DNA from: Tolypothrix campylonemoides VB511288
Lineage (GTDB): Bacteria > Cyanobacteriota > Cyanobacteriia > Cyanobacteriales > Nostocaceae
DNA length: 64,000 nucleotides
Reading direction: 5' to 3'
NCBI GenBank assembly: GCA_000828075.3
Contig: JXCB02000023.1
Span: 186,001-250,000, forward strand
This document shows positions 28,363-37,191 of the stretch, piece after piece. Every line of letters starts with the position of its first letter. The stretch's first letter is position 1. The notes under the pieces were generated by a model. It was not told the DNA's origin and made no database searches. It saw nothing but the letters and a program-made list of their open reading frames with translations. Made by a program: the position numbers and the translations under genes.

Positions 28363-28766
28363 CCCACAGACTTCGTAATATAACACCGAACTATTCCTTG
28401 TTTTTTCAAAACTCAATCTTTTTCAATCGCCTACCGTAAATTATTTATCATAATTGGAACAATTGTAGATTTTTATACTTATTCACGTTTGATATTGAAA
28501 ATATAGCAGTTTTCATTTGGATCACATACAGCAGAACCGTCAAGGGTGAACAGGGTATCTTTAGCCTCTCGCTATGTTAAGACGCTCAACCAAAACTATT
28601 GACATTGGATGTTTTGCAGCACCTCTAAAATGTAAATCATTCCATAGCCGAATCTGCAATGTTAACCTTAGTAGCGTTTTCTTGGGCTGGGATAAAGCCT
28701 AAAATGCTTATCAATAAGTACTTTGTGAGCTACCGTGTTTTCTCACGACTCAATTAGGGTTGCCAT
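28363..28766. other. 404-bp intergenic region
   Basis: No intact gene. A leftward frame around 28560-28640 reads RGAAKHPMSIVLVERLN, which looks like a short protein remnant that I could not assign. An ATATAGCAGTTTTCATTTGG sequence near 28500 resembles an IS630-type end without a partner. Confidence 0.3.
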
Positions 28767-29747
28767 ATGCTAATTCTCCTCACCTTTTCTCAGAATCACG
28801 TGGATTTATTCACTAGTTGGGATGTCGATGCAGTACTGAAAAGGATTGATGGTTCTCACAATATCTGGTTGCGTTGTATTCACTTCCGCGATCGCACTGG
28901 AACAGCTAAAATTATCAAGCACTTTGAACTCAATCCATCTCGTGTTAACATGATTTTCAACCATTCCCCTATAGGAATTGATTTAGACCAAGAAGATTGT
29001 TTCTTTGACAACTATGAAATTCTGACTCATCAAATAAAAAATCGGGAGTTTGAGGTAGCGCGTGGCAGTATTGTAGTTGGAACCAATTTTCTCATAACAT
29101 TTGAAATTACTGAAGTAAAAATCTTCAGCATACTAACTAACAATCTTCAAAAGCGAACTATAGATATTGAAAAGTGGAGTATTGACTATCTTTTTTATCT
29201 CATTTTTAAAGATATTTTAAAGAATTACCATACTGTCTTTGACAGTATTTCTAGACAGCTTGATGATTTAGAAGATGAAGTTTTAGAGAATTATGGTGAT
29301 GAATCAACGTACCAAAAAATTGCCATCATGAGGCAATCTACTCGTTTCGGACGCCGTAATTTTCAAAGCATCAAGTCACTTCTAGCTATGATGGATTACG
29401 AAGATTTCCAATGGATCTCCCAGCCAGTAAAGGCACTATTTAATCAAGAATTAGTTCACCATGTTGATAATCTCTGGCAAGAATATCAAGCTGTGAGAAC
29501 TTGGATGTCAGAATTAATGGAAATTCAACGTGATAATATTGCTAGCAAAACCAGTGAACGCATTAATCGCCTAACTATCCTCTCAGCCATATTCTTACCA
29601 ATCACTTTCATTGCTGGCGTCTATGGTATGAACTTCAAATATATGCCGGAATTAGATCAACCTTGGGCTTATCCTACTGTTATTAGCGTGATGGCATTAA
29701 TTGTAATTGGTAGTATTATATATGCTAAACAACAACGTTGGTTGTAG
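28767..29747 (+). CDS. CorA-like Mg2+/Co2+ transporter
   Basis: 326 residues. A large N-terminal cytoplasmic domain (about 1-255) is followed by two C-terminal transmembrane helices, with the signature YGMNF (285-289) at the end of TM1. Such proteins form pentameric, membrane-potential-driven Mg2+ channels. The ending (YAKQQRWL) is basic, as expected for the cytoplasmic tail. Monocistronic. Confidence 0.9.
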   Translation: MLILLTFSQNHVDLFTSWDVDAVLKRIDGSHNIWLRCIHFRDRTGTAKIIKHFELNPSRVNMIFNHSPIGIDLDQEDCFFDNYEILTHQIKNREFEVARGSIVVGTNFLITFEITEVKIFSILTNNLQKRTIDIEKWSIDYLFYLIFKDILKNYHTVFDSISRQLDDLEDEVLENYGDESTYQKIAIMRQSTRFGRRNFQSIKSLLAMMDYEDFQWISQPVKALFNQELVHHVDNLWQEYQAVRTWMSELMEIQRDNIASKTSERINRLTILSAIFLPITFIAGVYGMNFKYMPELDQPWAYPTVISVMALIVIGSIIYAKQQRWL

Positions 29748-29895
29748 CTGAGTCAAAACTTACCCAACTGGCACAGTGTAGGGTACCAGAATAATTCCAA
29801 TTCCAATTTAAAGCAGAAGCTGCTTGCATTATCCTGAAAATGAATCCAAATGTAGCAGTAAGGGCTGTGACAGATAGTAGAGCTAGATTTTTCAT
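29725..29895 (-). pseudogene. Exported-protein N-terminal remnant
   Basis: MKNLALLSVTALTATFGFIF is a good signal peptide, followed by ALNWNWNYSG, a motif I associate with the mature start of cyanobacterial PEP-CTERM-type exported proteins. The frame then degenerates and overlaps the corA-like 3' end. Likely a truncated gene; could be a very short secreted peptide. Confidence 0.4.
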
Positions 29896-30228
29896 CGAGG
29901 TCATGAGTATCATCACCGGATGTTGTAGTTGAGTTAAGCTACACGTTCAACTCAATAATTCATCTACCTTAAATAAGGTATTAATTATAAATAAAAAATT
30001 GAGTTTGAAGACAAGATTTTGATGAAGGCTTGATTGTATTTATGAATACAGCTTAGCTTTAAATTCAAGACATTCTTTAGATGGAAGTTAAGTGAAGCAG
30101 CAAGATTTATGCTTTGAGTATATGGCGTTGATTCTAAGGCTCTAACAGTCATGAAAATTGTTAGAAAATTTTTCACGCAATCTTAACTATTGCCTTTCTA
30201 AAACATAAATTCACAGAGCTACTCTATT

Positions 30229-31230
30229 ATGCGTACTTCTTTGCTGCTGGGTCTGGCTACACTACCAATTCTTTTTAGTGGGTTATCAGCTCAAGCTGAG
30301 ACTGTAAAATCTGCTAATTCTGGGGCGATCGCTTCTGTAGAAAGTCAAAGGCTGAGTTTTCCAATTCCAAAAACTGCGCCTCAATCTCATTCCGCTACAA
30401 ATTTGGCTCAACTAGTCAGTCCAATGCCTGTTAATTCTGCTGCCAAGCCTATCCCAGGAAAAGCTCTGACTTCTGCCTCTGCTCTGTTGGCTCGACCTTC
30501 TAAAACTGTAGCTCCTATAGCTCAAGTTGATACGACGACACCCGGTACAATTACACCTGGTCAGACCATACCCGGTACAACTACACCAGACACGACGACA
30601 CCAAATCAGACCATACCCGGTGCAACTACACCAAATCAGATCACACCTGGCACGATTACACCTGGTCAGACCATACCCGGTACAACTACACCAGATACGA
30701 CGACACCAAATCAAATCACACCCGACACGACTACACCAGGTACGACTACACCAGACACGACTACACCAGGTACGACTACACCAGGTACTAATGGTGTTTT
30801 CCCAGAAGGAGCTACCCGTTCTGGACCAAGTTATTTCGGGATCGGTGGCAATATTGGTTTGGGTACAGGTGATACTGCTTTGGGCGAAGGTAGCTTTGCT
30901 GTCTTTAGCAAACTTGGACTTGCAAGATCTTTTTCTGTGCGACCTAGTATCTTGATTAGCGATAATCCAACCTTGCTGATTCCAGTAACATACGATTTGT
31001 TACCTATAGGAGTGCCAGGAGGAGGTGGATTTAGTTTCGCTCCTTACCTCGGAGTTGGAGCAGCCGTATCATTTAACGACGACACTTCAGCTGATTTCCT
31101 CATCACTGGTGGTGTAGATGTTCCTTTGTCACCCCGATTTACGGCGACCGCTGCCGTAAATGTAACGGCTTTTGATGAGGCGGCTGTGGGGCTGGTAATC
31201 GGCGTAGGCTACAACTTTTCAGGGTTTTAA
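30229..31230 (+). CDS. Outer-membrane beta-barrel-like protein with Thr/Pro repeat linker
   Basis: 333 residues. Signal peptide 1-23 (cleavage after AQA). A low-complexity linker at about 105-187 is built from tandem TTPGTITPGQTIPG / TTPDTTTPNQ units. The C-terminal domain (about 200-333, SYFGIGGNIGLGTGD...AVGLVIGVGYNFSGF) has alternating beta strands and a terminal aromatic residue, as in small outer-membrane barrels. The linker could span peptidoglycan or be glycosylated. Function unknown. The repeat is tandem at DNA level too (30530-30790), so it may vary in length between strains. Confidence 0.75.
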   Translation: MRTSLLLGLATLPILFSGLSAQAETVKSANSGAIASVESQRLSFPIPKTAPQSHSATNLAQLVSPMPVNSAAKPIPGKALTSASALLARPSKTVAPIAQVDTTTPGTITPGQTIPGTTTPDTTTPNQTIPGATTPNQITPGTITPGQTIPGTTTPDTTTPNQITPDTTTPGTTTPDTTTPGTTTPGTNGVFPEGATRSGPSYFGIGGNIGLGTGDTALGEGSFAVFSKLGLARSFSVRPSILISDNPTLLIPVTYDLLPIGVPGGGGFSFAPYLGVGAAVSFNDDTSADFLITGGVDVPLSPRFTATAAVNVTAFDEAAVGLVIGVGYNFSGF

Positions 31231-31619
31231 GTCACCGCAACGCCAAACCAAAGACGTCGTGACATTCTGCCACACCCTTCGGGTATGCCTAGTGGGTACG
31301 GCCACGGCTGAGTGCTGAGTCCTTCGGACACGCTGCGCGAACGCCGTTAGCGCAGCTCCTCCGGAGGAGGCACGGCACGCTACGCGTTCGCATGATTGCG
31401 TGCGCTTTGGGCTTACGTCAGTCACCTACGGCGGGAAACCGTTCGGAGTTCGGGGTTCGGCGAGGCTCACCCGAGCCGCGAAGCCCCCCTGCAGTCAGGG
31501 CTGTTTCATTCCCTCAAAGGCTCATAATGTCAAGGGTTAATGAAGTGCAATTGCCCGAAGGGCAGACGCCTGAAGGCGTATCACTCCTTATTTCCTGGAT
31601 AAAAATTAAATTTTCTGGG
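31231..31619. repeat. Cluster of dispersed palindromic repeats
   Basis: Dense GC-rich palindromes: CTGCGC...GCGCAG, the perfect CTCCTCCGGAGGAG, GGCACGCTACGCGTTCGC, then AGGCTCACCCGAGCCGCGAA further on. These are nested dispersed repeats typical of Nostoc-like genomes. A 94-codon frame across them (31392-31676) is repeat-derived and not called. Confidence 0.7.
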
Positions 31620-31904
31620 TCAAAATATAGGTTTTCCATAACTTATGTCCCAAAAATCATCGCGCTTCGATATTGACAAATCCTCTCTCTTAACGAATGA
31701 AACAGCCCTGCTTTCTTGGGGGGCATGAGCTGCTGTGGTAAGGTCTTCGTTAAAGTAATCATCCTGTTGTCCTTGGTTAATGTAATCTTCTTGGTGATCG
31801 TTCAAGTAAGTCATTTTTACTGCTCGTAATGCTTGAAACTCTGCTAATGTATAAATTCTGCAAGGTCTACTGCTGCGCTTTAATCTCGTTGAGTAACGCT
31901 TCAT
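31620..31904 (-). CDS. Hypothetical protein, third gene of HAD operon
   Basis: 94 residues, basic at the start (MKRYSTRLKRSSRP) and polar afterwards. It overlaps the preceding gene by 38 bp. No motif recognised; the second half looks unstructured. It could be a real downstream operon member or a spurious frame. Confidence 0.35.
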   Translation of the reverse strand: MKRYSTRLKRSSRPCRIYTLAEFQALRAVKMTYLNDHQEDYINQGQQDDYFNEDLTTAAHAPQESRAVSFVKREDLSISKRDDFWDISYGKPIF

Positions 31905-32115
31905 CAGAGTAAGAAGTTTCCCATTCGTCTTGTAGTTTTAGCCGGACAGACTGAGCGCCGCCGCTTGGGGTGCAAACAACCCAGTAGGTACCTGCTTCTC
32001 CTTTGACTTGAGCCGCATCTTTGGTTTCTGCGTTATCGGAAAGACCCGAAAATGCCTGAACACATGTCCAGGTGGTTCCATCTGTATCTGTGACTTCTCG
32101 CTGCATATTTGACAC
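31867..32115 (-). CDS. Conserved small hypothetical protein
   Basis: 82 residues: REVTDTDGTTWTCVQAF, then GTYWVVCTPSGGAQSVRL and a helical end (YSDEALLNEIKA). The alternating strand pattern with two cysteines suggests a small beta domain. I believe similar proteins occur in other cyanobacteria but know no function. It starts 15 bp after the HAD-phosphatase stop, so it is cotranscribed with it. Confidence 0.65.
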   Translation of the reverse strand: MSNMQREVTDTDGTTWTCVQAFSGLSDNAETKDAAQVKGEAGTYWVVCTPSGGAQSVRLKLQDEWETSYSDEALLNEIKAQQ

Positions 32116-32130
32116 CCGGTTACTGTGAAT

Positions 32131-32655
32131 CTACAAGTTGAGAGATGAGCGCTGCCAAGGTTGCTTAATCCAATCCGCAGCCCATTGGAACTGCACCCCA
32201 GCACGACGGGCGGCAGCTTCGTCTTCGGATCTATCGCCTACATAGCGTGTATTTTCCGGAGTATGCTTGTGCCGAACCATTGCCAAGTTCAACATTCCCG
32301 CTCCGGGTTTGCGATAGTGTCCAGACCATTTGGTTTTACTGTGGTTATGGACATTGTGGCGAGTGACGCGGAAACACTTTTTGCCTTCAAAGTCAGGACA
32401 GAAGTAGATTTCTCTTAATTCTGGGAATAGCTCAAGCGTGTACTGCTGTTCCTTGATGCACTCTTGGATGGATTTGTACCCTGCGGTAACTCCGCCTTGA
32501 TTGGTAATGCCGACAATGATCCAATCGTCTTTATAAGCGCTAATGGCAACGTCAGCACCCGCAATAATTCTTTGGTCTTTAGGATGTTGGAAGTATTGCT
32601 GTCCGCTGAGTGGTTCTCGGATCGTGCCGTCCAAGTCTACCAGTAATAGGCTCAT
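32131..32655 (-). CDS. HAD-superfamily (IIIA) phosphatase, polynucleotide-phosphatase/GmhB-like
   Basis: About 174 residues from ATG 32655. Motif I DLDGTI, motif II in GITNQGGV, motif III in RKPGAGML, motif IV VGDRSEDEAAARRAGV. Cap-less IIIA HAD proteins of this length include heptose-bisphosphate phosphatase GmhB and the 3'-phosphatase domain of polynucleotide kinase. GITNQGG occurs in both. Heads a three-gene leftward unit with the two small proteins downstream. Confidence 0.82.
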   Translation of the reverse strand: MSLLLVDLDGTIREPLSGQQYFQHPKDQRIIAGADVAISAYKDDWIIVGITNQGGVTAGYKSIQECIKEQQYTLELFPELREIYFCPDFEGKKCFRVTRHNVHNHSKTKWSGHYRKPGAGMLNLAMVRHKHTPENTRYVGDRSEDEAAARRAGVQFQWAADWIKQPWQRSSLNL

Positions 32656-33140
32656 CGTTTCTTTGTGCAATTGGGCATTTTATTCTCGATATCGTAAGCC
32701 GCTAAGCATTCCCTTTCTTCTGGCTAACGGAAGGCACTGTTAGGGCGATCGCTCGTCCTCCAGATTGACTTAAAGATTAAATTAACGTGTTAGCTAAAAT
32801 ACAAAGATTGAGGAAACTTTTTTGTTCTCAACAAACGGTGACGGCTCTCGCGTTTTAGCAGTTGCAAATCATCCGAAAGATGAAGGCAGGTATCGATTAA
32901 GTGCTATAGCGTTGACTTAAATAAGGGACTTCCAAATAAAAAAATATCCAACTTTTTCTTGTCGGATGCGCTTCTGGTCCCTCCTATAAACTGGGCGGGC
33001 GGGGACACCCACCCCACAATATGGATAATTTCTTTCTTGGAAATCCCTAAGACGAAGCAAGTTGATGACGAATTTTCGACCTAGCCTACGTCTGCACAGC
33101 AAATACCACAGACACGATTCCCACCCCACTGCTTGATCGC
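32656..33140. other. 485-bp region with MITE-like repeat, no gene
   Basis: Apart from the inverted-repeat element at 32924-33048 nothing gene-like is seen. One HIP1 site lies at about 32745. Confidence 0.4.
32924..33048. repeat. MITE-like element with 26-bp imperfect inverted ends
   Basis: AGGGACTTCCAAATAAAAAA on the left and its near-complement TTTCTTTCTTGGAAATCCCT on the right bound 125 bp with no coding capacity. The middle contains the palindromic repeat family also seen at 23599-23623. Confidence 0.6.
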
Positions 33141-33144
33141 ATAA

Positions 33145-33422
33145 CGCCCATCGCCGTCAGCGCTGAGCAAGTTCCTGATTATTTGCGTCGCCCACGATTT
33201 GTAAATGAAGTCATTGAACGGATTGACCGTCCGGGTGTAGCCACTGGGCTAGCTTGGACACCAACGGGCGGTGATGTCCTCTTTGTGGAAGCAACCATGA
33301 TGCCAAGCCAAGAAGAACGTCTGATTTTGACGGGTATGTTGGGGGATGTGATGCGAGAATCGGTTCAAGCGGCGCTCTCCTACATCTGGTCGAACGCTGA
33401 TCGCCTACTGATTCTTCTTTAG
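33145..33422 (+). pseudogene. Lon-protease internal fragment
   Basis: PDYLRRPRFVNEVIERIDRP, then GVATGLAWTPTGGDVLFVEA and SQEERLILTGMLGDVM match the junction of the ATPase lid and the start of the S16 protease domain of ATP-dependent Lon. The catalytic serine/lysine region and the whole ATPase are absent. Frame is open but there is no start codon of its own; a relic. Confidence 0.75.
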
Positions 33423-33659
33423 GTGCAACCATAAGTACTTATTGAGGATGAAGTTTTGATATGAAAACTGTTGCTGAATAGATAGGTAGAAGCGTCAGCG
33501 AGCAACAGCAAGCTACTTAGTATAAACATTGCACACTAGGTTTTGTAACAACTCCATAAATTTAAGCTGGGCTTGTTGCCAACTATAAAATTTGTTTTGC
33601 TGATTGCTGAATGCTTGTAAATACATTTAAAACAGCATTTTAAAAAGCGAAGAACTGCC

Positions 33660-34103
33660 ATGCAAAACAACTCTAACCATATGGAAATCCGCTACAGTGC
33701 CTTAGCTTTGGGAATTCTCTTTCTCCTGATAGGCTTAGCTGGATTTGTACCTGGTTTTGTTTCCACACCTGCAGATGCATCTCCTATACAGGGGTACGGT
33801 AACCTGTTCGGGTTGTTTCCCACAAATTACTTGCATAATGCGCTCAGCATTGTCTTCGGTATTTTGGGAATAACTGCCTTTACCAGCCTGACTGGATCAA
33901 TTGTTTTCAATCAGGTCATTGCCCTTGTCTACACAGCATACGCTCTCTTAGGTCTGCTGCCCTTGACAAATACCCTGTTCGGCATCATGCCTCTGTATGG
34001 CAACAACGTTTGGTTCAGTGCCTTCAATGCAGCAATAGGATTTTACTTTGGATTTATCAAGACAAGGGATATCAGGAATTTTGGCACAACAGCCAGGGTG
34101 TAG
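33660..34103 (+). CDS. DUF4383 membrane protein
   Basis: 147 residues with four predicted transmembrane helices. RYSALALGILFLLIGLAGFV, GLFPTNYLHNALSIVFGILG and MPLYGNNVWFSAFNAAIGFY are typical of DUF4383. A paralogue lies at 46410-46889 on the same strand. Function unknown. Confidence 0.8.
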   Translation: MQNNSNHMEIRYSALALGILFLLIGLAGFVPGFVSTPADASPIQGYGNLFGLFPTNYLHNALSIVFGILGITAFTSLTGSIVFNQVIALVYTAYALLGLLPLTNTLFGIMPLYGNNVWFSAFNAAIGFYFGFIKTRDIRNFGTTARV

Positions 34104-34225
34104 AACATCAGTTGACAAAGCTTTAAAGAGATTTTTAACCTATAGAGCTTTATGGTTGGCAGCCTCAAACTTGACACAAATACTTTGCTTCTATCTTGTT
34201 AAAACCATCATCAAGGATGAAAAAC

Positions 34226-34612
34226 ATGAGCGACCCATCTTTATCAGATCAAGCCACTAACCCAGAACAATCTGTTGTTGCATCCGAGCAATCTCAACCT
34301 CTTACATCTACCAACGTTCAAGGGAGCGCGATGCTGGATGCACAAGTAGCAGCAGGAAACCAACCCGAGGGAGACCCGATCGCCTATCCGATCGCCACCA
34401 ACTTCTCAGGAGCAACCGCAACGGGTGATGCCAAAACTGCTGGAGCATCCGGCGTCATGGGATCGTTCTCTACAGATGAACAGTCGTCAGAAAAGGGTTC
34501 CGTCAACCTCCAGAACAATCCAGACGTACCCAATCCTCAAATGCAAGGAACTCTGCCTAACACTGATCCTATTGGGATGCCCATCGACCCTGAAACTAAC
34601 CTTCGAGAGTGA
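34226..34612 (+). CDS. Hypothetical disordered acidic protein
   Basis: About 128 residues from ATG 34226, preceded by AAGGA at a good distance. Rich in Ser, Pro, Gln and Asp without hydrophobic core; ends GMPIDPETNLRE. Looks like an intrinsically disordered, possibly desiccation- or stress-linked protein; the neighbouring DUF4383 and DUF892 sequences fit a stress context. No family recognised. Confidence 0.6.
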   Translation: MSDPSLSDQATNPEQSVVASEQSQPLTSTNVQGSAMLDAQVAAGNQPEGDPIAYPIATNFSGATATGDAKTAGASGVMGSFSTDEQSSEKGSVNLQNNPDVPNPQMQGTLPNTDPIGMPIDPETNLRE

Positions 34613-34633
34613 AGGACTCCGTACCTTAATACC

Positions 34634-34767
34634 GTACTTCGCAATGGCGCGATCGCAGCACGACAGGTTGCCGTTGAGTATGCAGAGATTGCTAGCTACG
34701 GTACCTTGATTCAGGCTGCTGTACAAATGGGACACAAAGAAATCATTGTTACTCTTGGCTGGACGTA
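34634..34767 (+). pseudogene. DUF892 (YciE/YciF ferritin-like) C-terminal remnant
   Basis: RNGAIAARQVAVEYAEIASY then GTLIQAAVQMGH is the helical C-terminal block of DUF892 proteins. It is in frame with TAG at 34765-34767. The N-terminal two-thirds is missing. Confidence 0.65.
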
Positions 34768-34778
34768 GAGGTATACCT

Positions 34779-35227
34779 GTGGCAGATAAAACTGTTTTGG
34801 AAGCAGAAGAACAATTAGAACCCAAGGAAGCTGTAGTTGTTTACAAGGAAACTCCCAGACGGCTGCCACGAAAGCCGCAACAACATTGGCTGGCACCGCT
34901 GTTAGTCGGTACTGGACTGGGGATTGCGATCGCAGCTGGAGGAGCGATTCTACTAGACCTCTTGCAAAAGTGTTTTTTGCAATCTTGTGGGTAAAGGGTA
35001 AAGGGTAAAGGGTAAAGGTTTTTTATTTCCCCTTCCCCATTCCCCTTTTCCCCTTCCCCCGACTTCTGCAAGAAGTCTACTGTCTCGTCCAGCTGCTTAG
35101 AACCCAAACGTAGCACAGCCAAATCAGTCTCAACCACAGGCTATAAGCGTCACCATCGCACCAGTGGACAGGACTCGCGTTGCCCGCACCCTCAGTTCAA
35201 CTGGCACAGTAGCAGCCCGACAGCCAT
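34779..35227 (+). pseudogene. RND efflux membrane-fusion protein, N-terminal remnant
   Basis: From GTG 34779: VYKETPRRLPRKPQQHWLAP then LLVGTGLGIAIAAGGAILL is the cytoplasmic tail and membrane anchor of cyanobacterial HlyD/AcrA-type adaptors. After about 130 bp of repeat-derived DNA the match resumes in another frame with ISVTIAPVDRTRVARTLSST and GTVAARQPL, then stops at the junction with an IS4-type fragment. Broken by the repeat insertion and truncated. Confidence 0.7.
34985..35062. repeat. STRR arrays (GGGTAAA) and CCCTTCC tract within the adaptor remnant
   Basis: Four tandem GGGTAAA heptamers, then TTCCCCTTCCCCATTCCCC-type repeats. They interrupt the membrane-fusion protein remnant. Confidence 0.75.
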
Positions 35228-35228
35228 T

Positions 35229-35459
35229 AGCTAGATAAGCAATTACTCTGCTTACTGCATTGTGGCAAGTTTTATCAGTATCCAAGACTTGAGATAAAAA
35301 CGTCCAGAGCGTTACTACTGGGTCAAATAATCGCCTGTAATATTTAATTTTTAGCTCCGTTAGGGCTTGCACAATTACAGAGGATGGTAACAGTTCTCGA
35401 AACGGTAATCCCAAACTTTGATTAAATTTATCCTTGAGGATTGTCACACGGTTTGTCAC
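35229..35459 (-). pseudogene. IS4-family transposase N-terminal fragment
   Basis: LGLPFRELLPSSVIVQALTE, YYRRLFDPVVTLWTFLSQVL and CHNAVSRVIAYLA match the N-terminal domain of a second IS4 subgroup, different from the one at 970-2391. The fragment ends at the junction with the adaptor remnant. Confidence 0.7.
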
Positions 35460-35554
35460 AGTAGTATTTATGGTTTTGGCTTATTCGTATCAAAGAAAGT
35501 ATTCCACGAACGAATAAGCTTTTTCTACGTGAACTACCTACACCATAGTTGTAC

Positions 35555-36515
35555 TCAACTTGGTGTAGGCTTCTGGTACATTTTTAATGTTTCCAGAACT
35601 TCCTTCAAGGTACTGTTGGTAGTAGAGTTAGTTACAACCAGATTCCCTTTACGGCGTTTTAACGTGGGGAACAGTCCCAGCCCCACGCGCTTGATGTTGA
35701 TTCCCGCGTTGATATCGCGATCAACATTAAGCGAAAATTCAGCATCCCAGTACTCACGAATATCGCAGTCCGTGAAGACGATTTCGTCACGATATGCCAG
35801 CAATTGAGATGTATATGCAGGATTAACTGCAATCACCCACACCCGGTGCTTTTCCGGCTATGTATTCTAGGATTTCAAAAAACTGTCCAAAAGCAGCATC
35901 GTTCCAGGACTTGTTCAACCCTGACTTAGCTGCTTGACCATTGGGTAAAAATTTACCGTCCTCATCTTGTTTTGCTTTGTTGCGCTTTGACAGCGCTTTT
36001 AAGTTTAAGTCTTCGTGGACGAAAACTTTCTTTCCCGTTCGTACCAACGCATGAGCAGTTTTGAATGAATGGTCAATCCTTGCTCTAGCAATACGTTGAT
36101 GTTCGCGTCCTTGACGTTTTGCAAGTCTACGGCGTGATTTACTGCCTTTAGGTTTCTTTTCTTTGCAGCGTGATACTTTAGCTAGACGTTTTTCAGACTT
36201 TCTAAACGATTTCAAAGAAGGTAGCTTGGTACCTTCACTTGTCGCTAAGTAATCTTGCTCATGTAGTACTGCGTCCATCCCCAATGTGTTTTCCCAAGTG
36301 GGAACAATTTCATCAGGGTTAAAGACTGGAACAGTTGGGTCTTCTAGGCAAATAGTTGCATACCACCCATCGGATTTCTTGGTTAGCAACATATTCTTGA
36401 AAACAAAACCATCCGGTAATGGGCGGTGTAATCGTACTTTTAACCATGACAACACAAGCACGTCAAGTATGCCGGACACATTTATAGCTCGTGCCAGAGG
36501 AGTTTCAGACCTCAA
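35555..36515 (-). pseudogene. tnpB: TnpB RNA-guided nuclease, N-terminally truncated and frameshifted
   Basis: Two frames (36515-35823 and 35842-35555) give VRLHRPLPDGFVFKN, RuvC-I with GMDAVLHEQDYLATSEG, RuvC-II FVHEDLNLKAL and RuvC-III NVDRDINAGINI. All three catalytic acidic positions are recognisable. The zinc-ribbon region (TSQLLAYRDEIVFTDCD) lacks the usual CxxC pairs, as I recall for one cyanobacterial TnpB subgroup. About 120-150 N-terminal residues are missing, replaced by sequence antisense to tnpA, and a frameshift separates RuvC-II from RuvC-III. Not functional. Confidence 0.8.
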
Positions 36516-36879
36516 AGCTCATTTAGTGTTAACGACAAAATACCGAAAACCTATTTTTACAGGTCAAATGATTGATAGGTTAAAAGAAATTTTGAACGAA
36601 TTGCTGTCAAAATGGGATTGCGAAGTGATTGATTTTAACGCAGAGGAAGACCACGTACATCTGTTGTTCCGTTATACTCCTCAGACTGAATTATCCAAAT
36701 TCATCAACAATCTTAAGACTGTAACCAGTCGTTATCTACGCAAAGAATTTTCTGATAGAGTTAATCGGTTCTACCACAAAGACGTACTCTGGAACGGGTC
36801 GTACTTTATTGCTTCTTGTGGTGGTGTAACCGTTGAAACATTAAAAAAATATGTGGAATCTCAAAACAAACCGGACTAG
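36469..36879 (+). CDS. tnpA: IS200/IS605 Y1 transposase TnpA
   Basis: 136 residues from ATG 36469. HUH motif in AEEDHVHLLF and the catalytic tyrosine in LKKYVESQ; LVLTTKYRKPIF at the start is the conserved first strand. Full-length for a Y1 single-strand transposase and without stops, so it could still act on IS605-type ends elsewhere in the genome. The longer open frame upstream to 36286 is antisense to tnpB and not part of the protein. Confidence 0.88.
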   Translation: MPDTFIARARGVSDLKAHLVLTTKYRKPIFTGQMIDRLKEILNELLSKWDCEVIDFNAEEDHVHLLFRYTPQTELSKFINNLKTVTSRYLRKEFSDRVNRFYHKDVLWNGSYFIASCGGVTVETLKKYVESQNKPD

Positions 36880-37172
36880 ACTACGTAGGTTGGTTTCTGA
36901 GCACGATAATTGGTAATACGCCCGCGCCATCCCGCTTCCGCGTTCCATCTATGATTGTCTTTAGTGGCAATAATAAAGCTCCATGGCTGCTCATTGTAAG
37001 AAGAAGCTGCCCATCGTGCTGCTTCTAAGACACTGCATAATTTTTCCGGCTCAACTGGTCGATCGCTGAAAGCCAGAGGACTCCAGCGTTGGCGCAGCAA
37101 ATCTTCAATTGGATATTGGGTCTGCGATGTTTTGTCTATCGGCAGTTCATTTGTAATAGCATTGGTTGTCAT
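36876..37172 (-). pseudogene. Nitroreductase-family N-terminal fragment
   Basis: IEDLLRQRWSPLAFSDRPVE then LEAARWAASSYNEQPWSFII is the FMN-binding start of nitroreductase-like proteins. Homology stops near residue 72; the last 25 residues (HRWNAEAGWRGRITNY...) do not fit and run into the tnpA end. The gene has lost about two-thirds of its length. It is in the same orientation as the SDR-DehI gene, 20 bp downstream of it. Confidence 0.72.
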
Positions 37173-37191
37173 GTGTGTACCTTAATGAAGC

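Larger units (their letters stand above)
35540..36890. mobile_element. IS200/IS605-type element with intact tnpA and decayed tnpB
   Basis: Divergent tnpA (rightward) and tnpB (leftward) overlap by about 47 bp at their starts. The tnpB side ends in the hairpin CTACACCA...TGGTGTAG (about 35547-35577), a plausible right end. A further palindrome (CTTATTCGT...ACGAATAAG) lies just outside at about 35481-35518. Exact element ends were not determined. Confidence 0.7.

Noticed and set aside
31392-31676. 94-codon frame through the palindrome cluster
   Set aside because: Composition is dictated by dispersed repeats and no protein features are visible.
35460-35540. Inverted repeat CTTATTCGT...ACGAATAAG as a separate transposon end
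   Set aside because: No partner end or target duplication could be found; noted only in the IS605-type element entry.
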